Source of the DNA: Ferrimonas senticii DSM 18821
GTDB lineage: Bacteria; Pseudomonadota; Gammaproteobacteria; Enterobacterales; Shewanellaceae
DNA length: 64,000 nt
NCBI RefSeq assembly: GCF_000422665.1
Contig: NZ_KE383898.1
Location: forward strand, 148,145 to 212,144
Direction of reading: 5' to 3'
Below, piece by piece: positions 52,831 to 61,451 of the stretch. Positions within the stretch are counted from its first letter, which is position 1. Each line of letters begins with the position of its first letter. The position numbers and the translations under genes are program-made. The notes below the pieces were generated by a model. The model was not told where the DNA came from, did no database searches, and worked only from the letters and a program-made list of their open reading frames with translations.

Positions 52831-53472
52831 ATGGCTGAACTTCTACACCTTCTGCAGCGCAATCGCGCGTGGGCTGATCGGATTAAATCCGACAAGCCCG
52901 ATTTCTTTTCCCATTTAGCGCAGCAGCAGTCGCCGGAATATTTGTGGATTGGCTGCTCCGACAGTCGGGTGCCGGCTAACCAGATCATCGATTTGGAACC
53001 GGGCGAGGTGTTTGTTCACCGAAATATCGCCAATGTGGTCAGCCATAACGATCTCAATGCATTGTCGGTACTGCAGTACGCGGTGGACATTTTGCAGGTG
53101 AAGCACATTTTGTTGGTAGGTCATTATGGTTGTGGCGGGGTAAAGGCCACCTTACAAGACAAACGCTTGGGGTTAGCGACCACCTGGCTGCGTTCGGTTA
53201 AAGCGGTTTATGAGACCCATTGTGAACAGTTGGAGCAGTTGGACGAAGAGGCCCGCTTTCGTCGCTTGTGCGAGCTCAATGTGATTGCGCAGGTGATGAA
53301 TACCTGTCAAACCACCATCGTTGAGGCCGCTTGGGAGCGCGGGCAGGAGTTGTCGATCCACGGTTTGATCTACGATGTCGCTGACGGTCTGCTGCGGGAT
53401 CTGTCAGTGAAGATCGATTGTCGCAGCAAAGCCCTGCAGGTGTGCAATCGCGCTATCGCTGGATTGAAATAA
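52831..53472 (+). CDS. can: Beta-class carbonic anhydrase
   Basis: Interconverts CO2 and bicarbonate in the cytoplasm. The 213-residue product has zinc ligands C42, H98 and C101 and the catalytic D44-R46 dyad (CSDSRVP, HYGCGGV), with the same numbering as E. coli Can. It starts at ATG 52831 after AAAGGGGCAG. An intrinsic terminator follows. Confidence 0.96.
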   Translation: MAELLHLLQRNRAWADRIKSDKPDFFSHLAQQQSPEYLWIGCSDSRVPANQIIDLEPGEVFVHRNIANVVSHNDLNALSVLQYAVDILQVKHILLVGHYGCGGVKATLQDKRLGLATTWLRSVKAVYETHCEQLEQLDEEARFRRLCELNVIAQVMNTCQTTIVEAAWERGQELSIHGLIYDVADGLLRDLSVKIDCRSKALQVCNRAIAGLK

Positions 53473-53492
53473 ACGCCAGCGCTTGATGCAAA

Positions 53493-53524
53493 AACGCCAC
53501 TGCGGGTTAGCCTGCAGTGGCGTT
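53493..53524. terminator. Bidirectional terminator after can
   Basis: An 11-bp stem AACGCCACTGC (53493-53503) with GCAGTGGCGTT (53514-53524), flanked by A- and T-runs. It serves can and the convergent small gene. Confidence 0.85.
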
Positions 53525-53559
53525 TTGGTTTTTAGCTCATCGCTGATAGCGGTCTAGGT

Positions 53560-53742
53560 TCAGTAACTGTGGTGGTCGATGTCGCTTTTTTCGCGATCAG
53601 CAAAGCCAGACAGTTCATCGGCAAAGGCGGCGTGCAGTTCTTCTTCGATGTCGCGCAGACGCTCGCGCAGCTCAGCAATGGATTTTGCGTCTTTAAATCG
53701 TTGTTGTAACAAGGATTGCAGCTCGTTGTTGGGTTGCGTCAT
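53560..53742 (-). CDS. 60-aa charged helical protein of unknown function
   Basis: The 60-residue product starts MTQPNNELQSLLQQRFKDAK. It is almost wholly helical and charged (IAELRERLRDIEEELHAAF), ending DIDHHSY. GGAGGT 5 bp before ATG 53742 strongly supports translation. It lies 26 bp downstream of the M61 peptidase gene on the same strand, so it may be its operon partner. I recognise no family. Confidence 0.65.
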   Translation of the reverse strand: MTQPNNELQSLLQQRFKDAKSIAELRERLRDIEEELHAAFADELSGFADREKSDIDHHSY

Positions 53743-53768
53743 AGTTACCTCCAAAATCCATCATTTGC

Positions 53769-55526
53769 CTAAAGCCAGCGAGATAGCAGCGCCTCGTCGC
53801 TGATGGTGATACTGACAGTATCGGGCTCTGCGGCTCGCAGTTCAAGGATGCTGGTCATTAATTCGTCGCGACGGAACCAATGGATCGGTAGCCGCTGACC
53901 TTGACGATATTTCGCCAGCATCTGCTCGACATCGCCGCTGACTTGCAGATTGTTGATGGCAATCAGTTTATCACCGGCAGCTAAACCGGCTTGGTGGGCG
54001 GCACTGCCGTTGCGGACGGTGGTGATCTCGGCGCCGTTGCTGCCGCTGCTGTAGCGTGCCCCCAGATCCAGTTGGTTAACGTTGCTGGCCTTGCCACCTT
54101 TGTCATTGGCACCGGCGTGGTTACGCAGAGTCATCTGGCAGCCAAATTGCGCCAATAACTCTGGCAATGGCAAGTCATCGCTATTATCTAACCAGGCGAA
54201 CAGGTCATCGGCGTTGCGCCCCAGCAACGATTCGACAATGCGCTGGTGGCTGTTATCGTTGGTGCCAATCCCTGTTTGGCCGTATTGGCGCCACAACTGC
54301 ACCATCACATCATCCAAACTGTGGTTGTTATAGGTCTCTAGGCGAATGGTTAGATCCAAGTACAGCGCAAACATCGAGCCTTTGGTGTAGTAGCTGACGA
54401 TGGCGTTTTGCGCGTTTTCATCTTGTTTGTAGAACTTGGTCCAAGCATTGGTGCTGGAATCACGCAGGGTTTGCAACAAGCGACCGGGGCCGCGAGTAAC
54501 CCGAGTCATTAGCTGTGAAACCTGTTCAAGGTAGGTTTCGGCATCGATGCAGCCGGCGCGATAGACGGTGAGATCGTCAAAATAGGAGGTGATCCCCTCA
54601 TAAGCCCACAACTGATTGGTGTAGCTTTCTTGGCTCAGATCGTACGGGGTAAACACCGCCGGTTTGATGCGTTTGATGTTCCAGTTGTGAAAGTATTCGT
54701 GGCTGCACAGCGATAAGAAGGTACGGTAGCCCTCACTTAGCTCAGTTTCGGTTACCGATGGCAAATCGTTACGGCCGCACACCAGCGCCGTTGAAGCGCG
54801 ATGCTCTAGGCCGCCAAAACCACTGCCCACCACCTGGGTCATAAACAGATAACGGTCGAACGGCGCGCCGCCAAACAGTGCGATCTGCTTTTCACAGATC
54901 TTTTTAAGATCGGCGCAAATGCGGTCGGTGTCAGCCCAGTGGCGGCCACTCAGGACCAAGTCGTGGGGCACGCCAGCCGCTTCAAAGGTTGCCACAGTAA
55001 AATCGCCGATCTCCACCGGGTGATCGATAAGCTCGGCGTAATCCGCCGCCCGATAACGACCAAATCCATACAACTTTGCGCCATCAAGTGGCATCGCCGT
55101 CGCAACTTTCCAGTCGTCATAACCATCACCAACAGGGGGCAGAAGCTCCATGGTTACCGGCTTATCTTCGAGGCCGTGCAGCGCCACAAAGGTCGCCGAG
55201 CCATTGAAGAAGCCGTGAGTTTGATCCAGGTGGGCACCGCGCACCGACAGATCCCAAGCGTACACCTGATAGCAGATCGTCAAGCTGCCGCTGTGGTTGT
55301 CGGCCTGCCAGGTCTGTTTATCAAGCTGGGTTAGTGCAATCTCTTCGTCGTTACTATCAAAGGCGCGAATGTCGATTAGGTGACGGGCGAAATCGCGGAT
55401 CATGTAGCTGCCGGGCAACCAGGCCGGCAGTGAAAATTGCTGCTGTGAGGCGGCGATATCAGTGCGGATCTCGACGCGAAACAGGTGCGCGTGGGGATCG
55501 CTGGCTTGAATTTGGTAGTGAATCAT
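53769..55526 (-). CDS. M61-family glycyl aminopeptidase-like protein with PDZ domain
   Basis: The 585-residue product has an N-terminal beta-sandwich (FSLPAWLPGSYMIRDFARHL), a gluzincin catalytic core with H276-E277-x-x-H280 (SHEYFHNWNIKRIKP) and LWAYEGITSYFDDL, and a C-terminal PDZ domain (about 480-560, GAEITTVRNGSAAHQAGLAAGDKLIAIN). It has no signal peptide, so it is cytoplasmic. Related enzymes release N-terminal Gly or Ala. It is followed by a 60-residue gene on the same strand. Confidence 0.92.
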   Translation of the reverse strand: MIHYQIQASDPHAHLFRVEIRTDIAASQQQFSLPAWLPGSYMIRDFARHLIDIRAFDSNDEEIALTQLDKQTWQADNHSGSLTICYQVYAWDLSVRGAHLDQTHGFFNGSATFVALHGLEDKPVTMELLPPVGDGYDDWKVATAMPLDGAKLYGFGRYRAADYAELIDHPVEIGDFTVATFEAAGVPHDLVLSGRHWADTDRICADLKKICEKQIALFGGAPFDRYLFMTQVVGSGFGGLEHRASTALVCGRNDLPSVTETELSEGYRTFLSLCSHEYFHNWNIKRIKPAVFTPYDLSQESYTNQLWAYEGITSYFDDLTVYRAGCIDAETYLEQVSQLMTRVTRGPGRLLQTLRDSSTNAWTKFYKQDENAQNAIVSYYTKGSMFALYLDLTIRLETYNNHSLDDVMVQLWRQYGQTGIGTNDNSHQRIVESLLGRNADDLFAWLDNSDDLPLPELLAQFGCQMTLRNHAGANDKGGKASNVNQLDLGARYSSGSNGAEITTVRNGSAAHQAGLAAGDKLIAINNLQVSGDVEQMLAKYRQGQRLPIHWFRRDELMTSILELRAAEPDTVSITISDEALLSRWL

Positions 55527-55640
55527 GGCGGCTGTTGTAGTTGTTGAATTTGTTGATGATTGTAGACAGAAGTCAGTGCCGTTGTCAGTGCCAACTCGGC
55601 CAACATAAGCGGCTGGCTGTAAACCATGTCGCAGGTGAGT

Positions 55641-55668
55641 TTATGTTGGTGATACAGGCTTTTATACT
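55641..55668 (+). promoter_or_regulatory. Candidate promoter of hinT operon
   Basis: TTATGT (55641-55646) and TATACT (55663-55668) are 16 bp apart, 43 bp upstream of the hinT start. The -10 is good and the -35 poor. Confidence 0.3.
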
Positions 55669-55711
55669 TACCTTAAGAAACCTTATTTGACCCTTGTTAA
55701 GGACCATGCCC

Positions 55712-56065
55712 GTGGCTGAAGAAACCATCTTTTCCAAAATCATCCGTCGTGAAATTCCTGCTGACATCGTTTATCAAGATGAGTTAGTGACCGCCTTCAG
55801 TGACATTAGTCCGCAGGCACCAACCCACGTGTTGATTATCCCGAATGTATTGATCCCAACCATTAACGACGTCACTGCTGAGCATGAACCGGCGCTGGGG
55901 CGGATGATCACGGTAGCCAGCCAAATCGCAGCAGAGCGCGGCATCGCCGATGACGGCTATCGCTTAATCATTAACTGTAATCAGCATGGCGGCCAAGAGG
56001 TGTTCCATATCCATATGCATCTGGTTGGCGGTAAGCCACTGGGGCGTATGCTGGCGCAGCAGTAA
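55712..56065 (+). CDS. hinT: HIT-family purine nucleoside phosphoramidase HinT
   Basis: HinT hydrolyses adenosine phosphoramidates and aminoacyl-adenylates. The 117-residue product begins [24 protein letters not shown] and carries the histidine triad [10 protein letters not shown] chose the GTG at 55712, with AAGGA 8 bp upstream; it gives the family N-terminus. The ATG at 55706 is the alternative but lies too close to the AAGGA. The stop overlaps the next gene's start by one base (TAATG). Confidence 0.95.
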   Translation: MAEETIFSKIIRREIPADIVYQDELVTAFSDISPQAPTHVLIIPNVLIPTINDVTAEHEPALGRMITVASQIAAERGIADDGYRLIINCNQHGGQEVFHIHMHLVGGKPLGRMLAQQ

Positions 56066-56559
56066 TGGCCATTCCGCGCCGAGGCCAGGTCAACCTAACC
56101 GCATACGCGCAGCGCTTTGTTAGTCAATTGGCGCAGTGTCGCAGCTTGGGGATCCGCACCGTTGAAGCCAGCGAACGCCATGTGGTGTTGGAGTTGCCCT
56201 ATCAAACCCGGATCATCGGTTATCCGGACACTGGAGTGATCCACGGCGGGGTGATCACCACCCTTGCGGATACCGCTTGTGGGGCGGCGGTGGTGTGCGC
56301 GCTGCGTCACGCTACCGCTGCGGTTGAATTGTCACCGACCTTAGATCTGCGGGTTGATTACATGATGGCAGCGATCCCAGAGCAGCCGGTATTTTGCTTT
56401 GCCGAGTGCCATAAATTGACCTCTAGCATCGCTTTTGTGCGGGCGGTTTTGTATCAGCAGGATATCAGTGATCCGTTAGCGCAAGCGGTCGGCTCCTTTA
56501 TGCGGATTGGCCCAGAGTTAGTCACCGATCGTTTTCGTGCAGATATGGAGGGGGGCTAA
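56065..56559 (+). CDS. PaaI-family hotdog thioesterase (first of pair)
   Basis: The 164-residue product is a PaaI/YbgC-like hotdog thioesterase. It has GYPDTGVIHGGVITTLADTACGAAVV (the HGG motif with the catalytic D in ADTA) and LDLRVDYM. It starts one base inside hinT's stop and ends one base inside the next gene, so the three are translationally coupled. The substrate is probably an aromatic or fatty acyl-CoA. Confidence 0.88.
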   Translation: MAIPRRGQVNLTAYAQRFVSQLAQCRSLGIRTVEASERHVVLELPYQTRIIGYPDTGVIHGGVITTLADTACGAAVVCALRHATAAVELSPTLDLRVDYMMAAIPEQPVFCFAECHKLTSSIAFVRAVLYQQDISDPLAQAVGSFMRIGPELVTDRFRADMEGG

Positions 56560-56990
56560 TGGCGTTCGAGATGCAACTGCAGATGGCTTCGATCAACAAA
56601 GATTTTGAAGCCTTGCTGCAACTGGTGCCCTACGCCCAGTTTATCGGCATGCAGTGCCAGCAATTTGGTGACGAGATGGTGTTCCGCTTACCACCGAAAC
56701 CGGAGAATATCGGCAATCCGATGTTGCCCGCGCTGCATGGCGGGGTGATTGCTGGCTTTATGGAGATGTCCGCAATCATCCAATTGATGGTGATGATGCG
56801 GGCCCCCAAAGTGCCGAAGATCGTCGACTTCTCCATCGATTATCTGCGCGCTGGTCATCTGCAGGAAAGCTATTGCGAGTGCAGCATTACTCGCCAAGGT
56901 CGACGGGTGGCCAACGTCAATATTGTCTGTTGGCAAAGCAGCCGCAAACAGCCGATCGCCACCGCCAGAGCCCATTTTTTACTGGGGTAG
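56559..56990 (+). CDS. PaaI-family hotdog thioesterase (second of pair)
   Basis: The 143-residue product is a second hotdog protein with PMLPALHGGVIAGFMEMSAIIQLMV (HGG motif, with Glu where the first has Asp) and IVDFSIDYLRAG. It is adjacent to a divergent paralogue, so they may form a heteromer. Both appear to keep a complete HGG region. It starts one base before the previous stop ends and is followed by a terminator. Confidence 0.87.
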   Translation: MAFEMQLQMASINKDFEALLQLVPYAQFIGMQCQQFGDEMVFRLPPKPENIGNPMLPALHGGVIAGFMEMSAIIQLMVMMRAPKVPKIVDFSIDYLRAGHLQESYCECSITRQGRRVANVNIVCWQSSRKQPIATARAHFLLG

Positions 56991-57014
56991 TTCTGAATTT
57001 GTGGCGGCGTCAGA

Positions 57015-57039
57015 AACCAGCCCCTGTGGCTGGTTTTTT
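57015..57039 (+). terminator. Terminator after hinT-thioesterase operon
   Basis: AACCAGCC (57015-57022) pairs with GGCTGGTT (57028-57035), followed by T6. Confidence 0.85.
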
Positions 57040-57103
57040 GTCGACTGGAGCTTGCTGAGCAATTTGGTTAGGTTGATGAGACCATCCCGAACAAGGAGAG
57101 CCG

Positions 57104-57364
57104 ATGAAACTGGCCGTTGAGTTAAGCCTTTATCCCCTGACCGACAATTACTTGGAAGTGATCCAATACTTAGTAGAGCGATTAAAACAGTATCCGCAGA
57201 TAGAGCGACACACCAATGGCATGAGCACTCAGTTGCAGGGCGACCATCAGGCGGTGATGGCGTTATTGGCAACCGAGTTGGCTGCCTGCCATCAGCGCTT
57301 TGGCAAAAATGTGCTGGTGTGTAAGTTCATTACCGGTGGGGTCAACTTGAATCACAGCGAATAG
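57104..57364 (+). CDS. YkoF/MTH1187-type thiamine-binding-like small protein
   Basis: The 86-residue product (VELSLYPLTDNYLEVIQYLVERLKQYPQIERHTNGMSTQLQGDHQAVMALL) has the ferredoxin-like fold pattern of YkoF/MTH1187 proteins. Some members bind thiamine or hydroxymethylpyrimidine, but the true ligand here is unknown. It is 18 bp upstream of the DUF6279 lipoprotein gene, on the same strand. Confidence 0.78.
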   Translation: MKLAVELSLYPLTDNYLEVIQYLVERLKQYPQIERHTNGMSTQLQGDHQAVMALLATELAACHQRFGKNVLVCKFITGGVNLNHSE

Positions 57365-57382
57365 GGATGAGAAGGAGTAGGG

Positions 57383-58216
57383 ATGCGCAAATGGATTGTC
57401 GCAATCGGCTTGCTGCTGTTAAGTGGCTGCTCGGTCAAATGGACATACAACTGGCTAGATTGGCTGATCCCCTGGCAACTGGATGATTACGTCGAACTTA
57501 ATGACCGCCAAAGTGAGCAACTCGATAGCTTAATTGCCACCACCTTAGCGTGGCACCGGCAAAACGAATTGCCCCGCTATGTTGAGCACCTGTCGCAGCT
57601 GCGGCGAGACTTGCAGCAACCGCTAACCGCTGCCGAGATCCAAGCCCATCGTCAACGGCTTAATCAGCATTGGGATCGGCTTTATCAGCACGTGATCCCC
57701 AATCTTATCCCGCTGATCCAGAGTTTGTCTGACCGCCAAGTGGCGCAAATCATTGACACCGTTGCTGAGCAAGAGCAACAGCTGAAACAAGAGGAGCTTG
57801 AGCTAACGCTGGCCAAACGGATTGTGCGTTCCAATAAGCAGATGAAACAAGGGATGGAGAAGCGACTTGGGGCGCTTACCAAGCAGCAGCAGCGAGACAT
57901 TGAGCAATACAACAGCGATCGCCATCGTTCAGTTGAGATGTGGTTTGCCTATCGAGGCCATTACCAGCAGTTGCTGGAAACCGGCTTACGTCAGCGGGCG
58001 GATACCGCCGAGTTGCAGCGAGTATTGAACCTGCTTTTGGTCGATTACGACCGGTTAAAGTCGCCAGAGCTGCTAGCCATGCGTGATGCCAACGAGCAAC
58101 TGCTGCTGAGAGCATTGACCGACATCCAGCACAGCTTAACCGCCAAACAATCCGCTAAATTAGATAAGGAACTGGCCAAGTTCCAGCAGGATTTTGCCGA
58201 GCTGCATCGTCAGTAA
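57383..58216 (+). CDS. DUF6279-type envelope lipoprotein
   Basis: The 277-residue product has a lipoprotein signal (MRKWIVAIGLLLLSGC; C16). A highly helical, Gln-rich body begins WTYNWLDWLIPWQLDDYVELNDRQSEQLD and includes long stretches of heptad-like E/Q/L. It matches the DUF6279 family found in gammaproteobacteria, whose function is unknown. It follows the YkoF-like gene by 18 bp and is presumably co-transcribed. Confidence 0.8.
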   Translation: MRKWIVAIGLLLLSGCSVKWTYNWLDWLIPWQLDDYVELNDRQSEQLDSLIATTLAWHRQNELPRYVEHLSQLRRDLQQPLTAAEIQAHRQRLNQHWDRLYQHVIPNLIPLIQSLSDRQVAQIIDTVAEQEQQLKQEELELTLAKRIVRSNKQMKQGMEKRLGALTKQQQRDIEQYNSDRHRSVEMWFAYRGHYQQLLETGLRQRADTAELQRVLNLLLVDYDRLKSPELLAMRDANEQLLLRALTDIQHSLTAKQSAKLDKELAKFQQDFAELHRQ

Positions 58217-58227
58217 TAGTTGTTAAT

Positions 58228-58240
58228 TAGGGCGTGTTGA
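58228..58240. repeat. Solo end fragment of the MITE repeat
   Basis: TAGGGCGTGTTGA is the inverse of the first 13 bases of the right end of the element at 24634-24879. No partner end is visible nearby, so it is a fragment. Confidence 0.35.
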
Positions 58241-58297
58241 AAGAAAAATGAAATCGGCTGGGTCTTGATAAGCATACTTCGTTAATAGGAAATGCCG

Positions 58298-58888
58298 ATG
58301 AACAGCCTTATCCAATTGTGGCACCGCACCTTTACTAAAACTCAGGCGTTAGAAGGGATTGCGTCGCTGGCACTGCGCCTGTATCTGGCGCCGGTGCTGA
58401 TCCAAGCCGGTTACAATAAGTTGGCCAATTTCAGTGACACTGCCGCGTGGTTTGGTAACCCCGATTGGGGGCTCGGCTTGCCGATGCCGGAATTAATGAC
58501 CGCGTTGGCGGCGGCAACCGAATTTTTCGGCGGCATACTACTTCTGGTCGGGTTGTTAACGCGGCTAGTGGCGCTGCCGATGATGGTTACCATGTTGGTG
58601 GCGGCGTTTGCGGTGCATTGGCAAAACGGCTGGTTGGCGATTGCTGATGCCTCGTCGTGGTTGGCCAACGAGCGAGTACTGGAATCGGTTGAAAAATTGG
58701 ATCGGGCCAAGGCCATCTTGCAACAACACGGCAATTACGACTGGCTGACCAGTTCTGGCAAATTGGTGATCCTGAATAACGGCATTGAGTTTGCCATGAC
58801 TTATTTCGTTATGCTGTTGGCGCTGTTTTTCCTCGGCGGCGGTCGCTATACCAGCATTGATTATTACCTGACGCGCAATCGTGTCTAA
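58298..58888 (+). CDS. DoxX-family membrane protein
   Basis: The 196-residue product has four TM segments. It opens with ALRLYLAPVLIQAGYNKLANF and has the DoxX core ALAAATEFFGGILLLVGLLTRLVALPMMVTML. An insertion of about 60 residues with charged helices lies between the third and fourth TM segments. DoxX proteins are linked to redox or sulfur metabolism. The family also includes HvfX of copper-binding RiPP clusters; no such cluster is present here. ATG 58298 has AGGA 8 bp upstream; ATG 58292 is possible. Confidence 0.8.
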   Translation: MNSLIQLWHRTFTKTQALEGIASLALRLYLAPVLIQAGYNKLANFSDTAAWFGNPDWGLGLPMPELMTALAAATEFFGGILLLVGLLTRLVALPMMVTMLVAAFAVHWQNGWLAIADASSWLANERVLESVEKLDRAKAILQQHGNYDWLTSSGKLVILNNGIEFAMTYFVMLLALFFLGGGRYTSIDYYLTRNRV

Positions 58889-58946
58889 TCGCGCGTAATA
58901 GCATGTCCGAAATTGGCTAGTGGTCGTCAGACAACTGGATTAAGCT

Positions 58947-60392
58947 GTGGCGATGACTACCGCCATACTCTGCCCCGAACAATGTCGCCAAGCGCGACTC
59001 AGTAAAGATCGCCGTTTCGATGGGCGATTCTTTACTGGCGTCCACAGCACCGGCATCTACTGTCGCCCGATCTGCCCAGTGCGTCCGCCGCTGGAACGCA
59101 ACGTTCGTTACTACGCCAGTGCTGCCTTAGCTGAACAGGCTGGGTTGCGTCCTTGCCTGCGCTGCCGGCCAGAGTTGGCGCCAAGTGCCGGTGATTGGCG
59201 GGCCCGGACACCCCGATTGACCAGAGCGCTGCAGCGCCTAAAGCAACAACCACAACTGACGGTGGCGCAACTGGCAGCCGATTGCTTTGTTAGCGAACGA
59301 CAATTGCGGCGCTGGTTTGTTGAAGATCTTGGGGTATCGCCGCTGCAATTGCAGCAAACCGAACGATTACTGCAAGCCAAGCAATTACTGACCGACAGCA
59401 ACATGACGATCACCGACGTGGCGTTGGCTTGCGGCTTTAACAGCGTGCGCCGCTTTAACGATGCCTTTAGTCAACACTACCGCATGGCGCCGCGCACGTT
59501 TCGCCAGCAAACCGCGCCAGTGGCTGCGACCACGCTGCAATTGCGCTTGCCGTTGCGGCCACCATTTGCCCCGCAATACCTACTCAAGTTTTTTGCCGAA
59601 CGCGCCATCGCGGGCGTTGAGCAAGTGACCGATGGCCGTTACCAGCGTTGGCTAGCGCCGGATCAGTGGTTTTCAGTTGAGCCGCAATCAGAGCAACTGC
59701 TGCTGCAATTGCAGGGGATTGAAGCGACGGCATTGCCACGGCTGCGAGCCACCATCGAACGGATGTGGGATTGCGCTTGCGATAGTGAGGCGGTTACTCA
59801 ACATTTGGCGCTGCAACCACAGCTTCAAGCATTGTCGCAGCGCTATCAAGGCATTCGGGTAGCCAGTTATTTTGATGAGTGGGAAACGTTGTTGCGGGCG
59901 ATCCTTGGCCAACAGATCACCATCGCCGCTGGGCGCCAGTTGCTCCAGCAACTGGTGGCACTGCATCAGGCCCAAGGTGGTTTTGGGATCCCTACCGCCG
60001 AGGTAGTCAGCCAGCTGGATTTAACGCCGATGAGGATGCCCCACAGCCGCAAGGCCAGTTTGCAACTTGCGGCGCAGACCGTAGCCAGCTGGCAACCTCA
60101 GGATTGGCTTGATCTGGATCGCGTTCAACAGCAGTTGTTGGCGCTGAAAGGGATTGGGCCTTGGACAGTAAACTATTGGCGGCTACGTTGCGGTCACGAT
60201 GCCGATGCACTGCCGCTGGGGGATGTGATTTTACGCAAAGCGGCGCAGCAACAGCAGTTGGCCGACAATGATAAAGCGCTAGCGCAGGTTAGCCAGCAGT
60301 GGCGCCCCTGGCGCAGCTACGCCACCACCTTGTTGTGGCAATCGATGGTAAAAGACGATGCAAATGACCCAATCTTCACTGCGCTACAGTGA
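58947..60392 (+). CDS. AdaA-AraC-AlkA fusion DNA-3-methyladenine glycosylase
   Basis: The 481-residue product fuses three parts. First is an Ada N-terminal zinc domain with C39-x3-C43 and C70-x2-C73 (STGIYCRPICP, RPCLRCRPE), where the methyl-accepting Cys corresponds to C39. An AraC-type HTH follows (TITDVALACGFNSVRRFNDAF), then an AlkA glycosylase with the helix-hairpin-helix LKGIGPWTVNYWRLR and the catalytic D426. It should repair methylphosphotriesters, regulate transcription when methylated and excise alkylated bases. The start is GTG 58947; ATG 58953 is close. Its end overlaps ogt by 35 bp. Confidence 0.93.
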   Translation: MAMTTAILCPEQCRQARLSKDRRFDGRFFTGVHSTGIYCRPICPVRPPLERNVRYYASAALAEQAGLRPCLRCRPELAPSAGDWRARTPRLTRALQRLKQQPQLTVAQLAADCFVSERQLRRWFVEDLGVSPLQLQQTERLLQAKQLLTDSNMTITDVALACGFNSVRRFNDAFSQHYRMAPRTFRQQTAPVAATTLQLRLPLRPPFAPQYLLKFFAERAIAGVEQVTDGRYQRWLAPDQWFSVEPQSEQLLLQLQGIEATALPRLRATIERMWDCACDSEAVTQHLALQPQLQALSQRYQGIRVASYFDEWETLLRAILGQQITIAAGRQLLQQLVALHQAQGGFGIPTAEVVSQLDLTPMRMPHSRKASLQLAAQTVASWQPQDWLDLDRVQQQLLALKGIGPWTVNYWRLRCGHDADALPLGDVILRKAAQQQQLADNDKALAQVSQQWRPWRSYATTLLWQSMVKDDANDPIFTALQ

Positions 60393-60858
60393 ACTGACGA
60401 CCCCGCTAGGGCCGCTGTTACTGGTAGCAAATCAGCACGGCCTAGTGGCGGTGAATTTTCAACACGGCAGCGAACCGCTGCCAATTGCCGAACACTGGCA
60501 ACGGGACGATCAGGCTTTGGCGCTGGCGCGGCAGCAATTGACCGAGTATTTTGCCGGTCAGCGCCAGCAGTTTCAGTTGCCATTGGCCGCTAACGGCACC
60601 GACTTTCAGCAGCAGGTATGGACGGCCTTAACCACCATCCCTTATGGCGTCACTGCCAGTTACGGTGAGGTGGCCAAGCAGATTGGCCGTCCTAAAGCGG
60701 TTCGCGCCCTGGGCGCCGCCAATGGCAAAAATCCATTGGCAGTGGTGGTTCCCTGCCACCGGGTGATTGGGGCCAACGGCAGTTTGACTGGCTACAACGG
60801 CGGATTGGCGATTAAGCAGTTTCTTTTGGCGTTGGAACAGAGCCATAAGCCACGCTAA
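60358..60858 (+). CDS. ogt: Methylated-DNA-[protein]-cysteine S-methyltransferase
   Basis: This suicide repair protein removes O6-alkylguanine. The 166-residue product has the catalytic PCHRV with C133, the HTH region GVTASYGEVAKQIGRPKAVRALGAANGKNP and an N-terminal ribonuclease-like domain. The start at 60358 lies 35 bp inside the alkA-like gene, so the two repair enzymes are coupled. Together they cover what is one Ada protein plus AlkA in E. coli. Confidence 0.93.
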   Translation: MQMTQSSLRYSELTTPLGPLLLVANQHGLVAVNFQHGSEPLPIAEHWQRDDQALALARQQLTEYFAGQRQQFQLPLAANGTDFQQQVWTALTTIPYGVTASYGEVAKQIGRPKAVRALGAANGKNPLAVVVPCHRVIGANGSLTGYNGGLAIKQFLLALEQSHKPR

Positions 60859-60902
60859 ATCCGCTAGGATGGCAACAGTTGGAATTGAGTTAAGGAGTCG
60901 CC

Positions 60903-61451
60903 ATGGATGCGCAGCAACTGTTACTGAATCGCCACTCTAATCCGCGCCTAAGCGAACCGGCACCGAATGCTGAGCAGCTGCAACTGATTTTACAAGCGGG
61001 GCTGCGGGCACCGGACCATGCCATGCTTAAACCCTATGAATTTGTGGTGGCGCAGCAGCAGGGGCTTAATCGCCTCGGTGACATCTTTTATGCCGCCGCC
61101 AGCGCCAATGGCGAGCAAGGGCAGGCTTTGGCGCGGGCGCGGTTATTGCCAACCCGAGCGCCGATGGTGATCACGGTTATTGCCAAGGTTAAAGCCCACC
61201 CTAAAGTACCGGCGCTTGAACAACACATTACTGCCGGCTGTGCGCTGTTGCAGATGCAGCAGATGGCCCAAGCGCTGGGGCTTGGCGGTATTTGGCGTAC
61301 CGGCAGTTACGCTCGTGATCCGTTGGTACGACAGGCGCTGGGAGTGGATGGCGACGATGAAATCGTCGGTTTTCTTTACCTTGGTACGCCGCAAAAATCG
61401 CTGACGCCATCGACGCCTAAAGCGGTCAGTGACTACTGCCGATTGCTTTAA
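60903..61451 (+). CDS. YdjA-like nitroreductase-family protein
   Basis: The 182-residue product matches the compact YdjA nitroreductase group. It has an N-terminal RHSNPRL, FMN-contacting APDHAMLKPYEFVVA and QALGLGGIWRTGSYARDPLVRQALGV. It is FMN-dependent and probably uses NADH or NADPH; the physiological substrate is not established. A good GGAGT site precedes ATG 60903. It converges on the SMP-30-like gene with a 4-bp overlap. Confidence 0.9.
   Translation: MDAQQLLLNRHSNPRLSEPAPNAEQLQLILQAGLRAPDHAMLKPYEFVVAQQQGLNRLGDIFYAAASANGEQGQALARARLLPTRAPMVITVIAKVKAHPKVPALEQHITAGCALLQMQQMAQALGLGGIWRTGSYARDPLVRQALGVDGDDEIVGFLYLGTPQKSLTPSTPKAVSDYCRLL

Noticed and set aside
57104..58888. A copper-binding RiPP cluster around DoxX
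   Set aside because: No precursor peptide, HvfB- or HvfC-like protein is present; DoxX alone is not enough.
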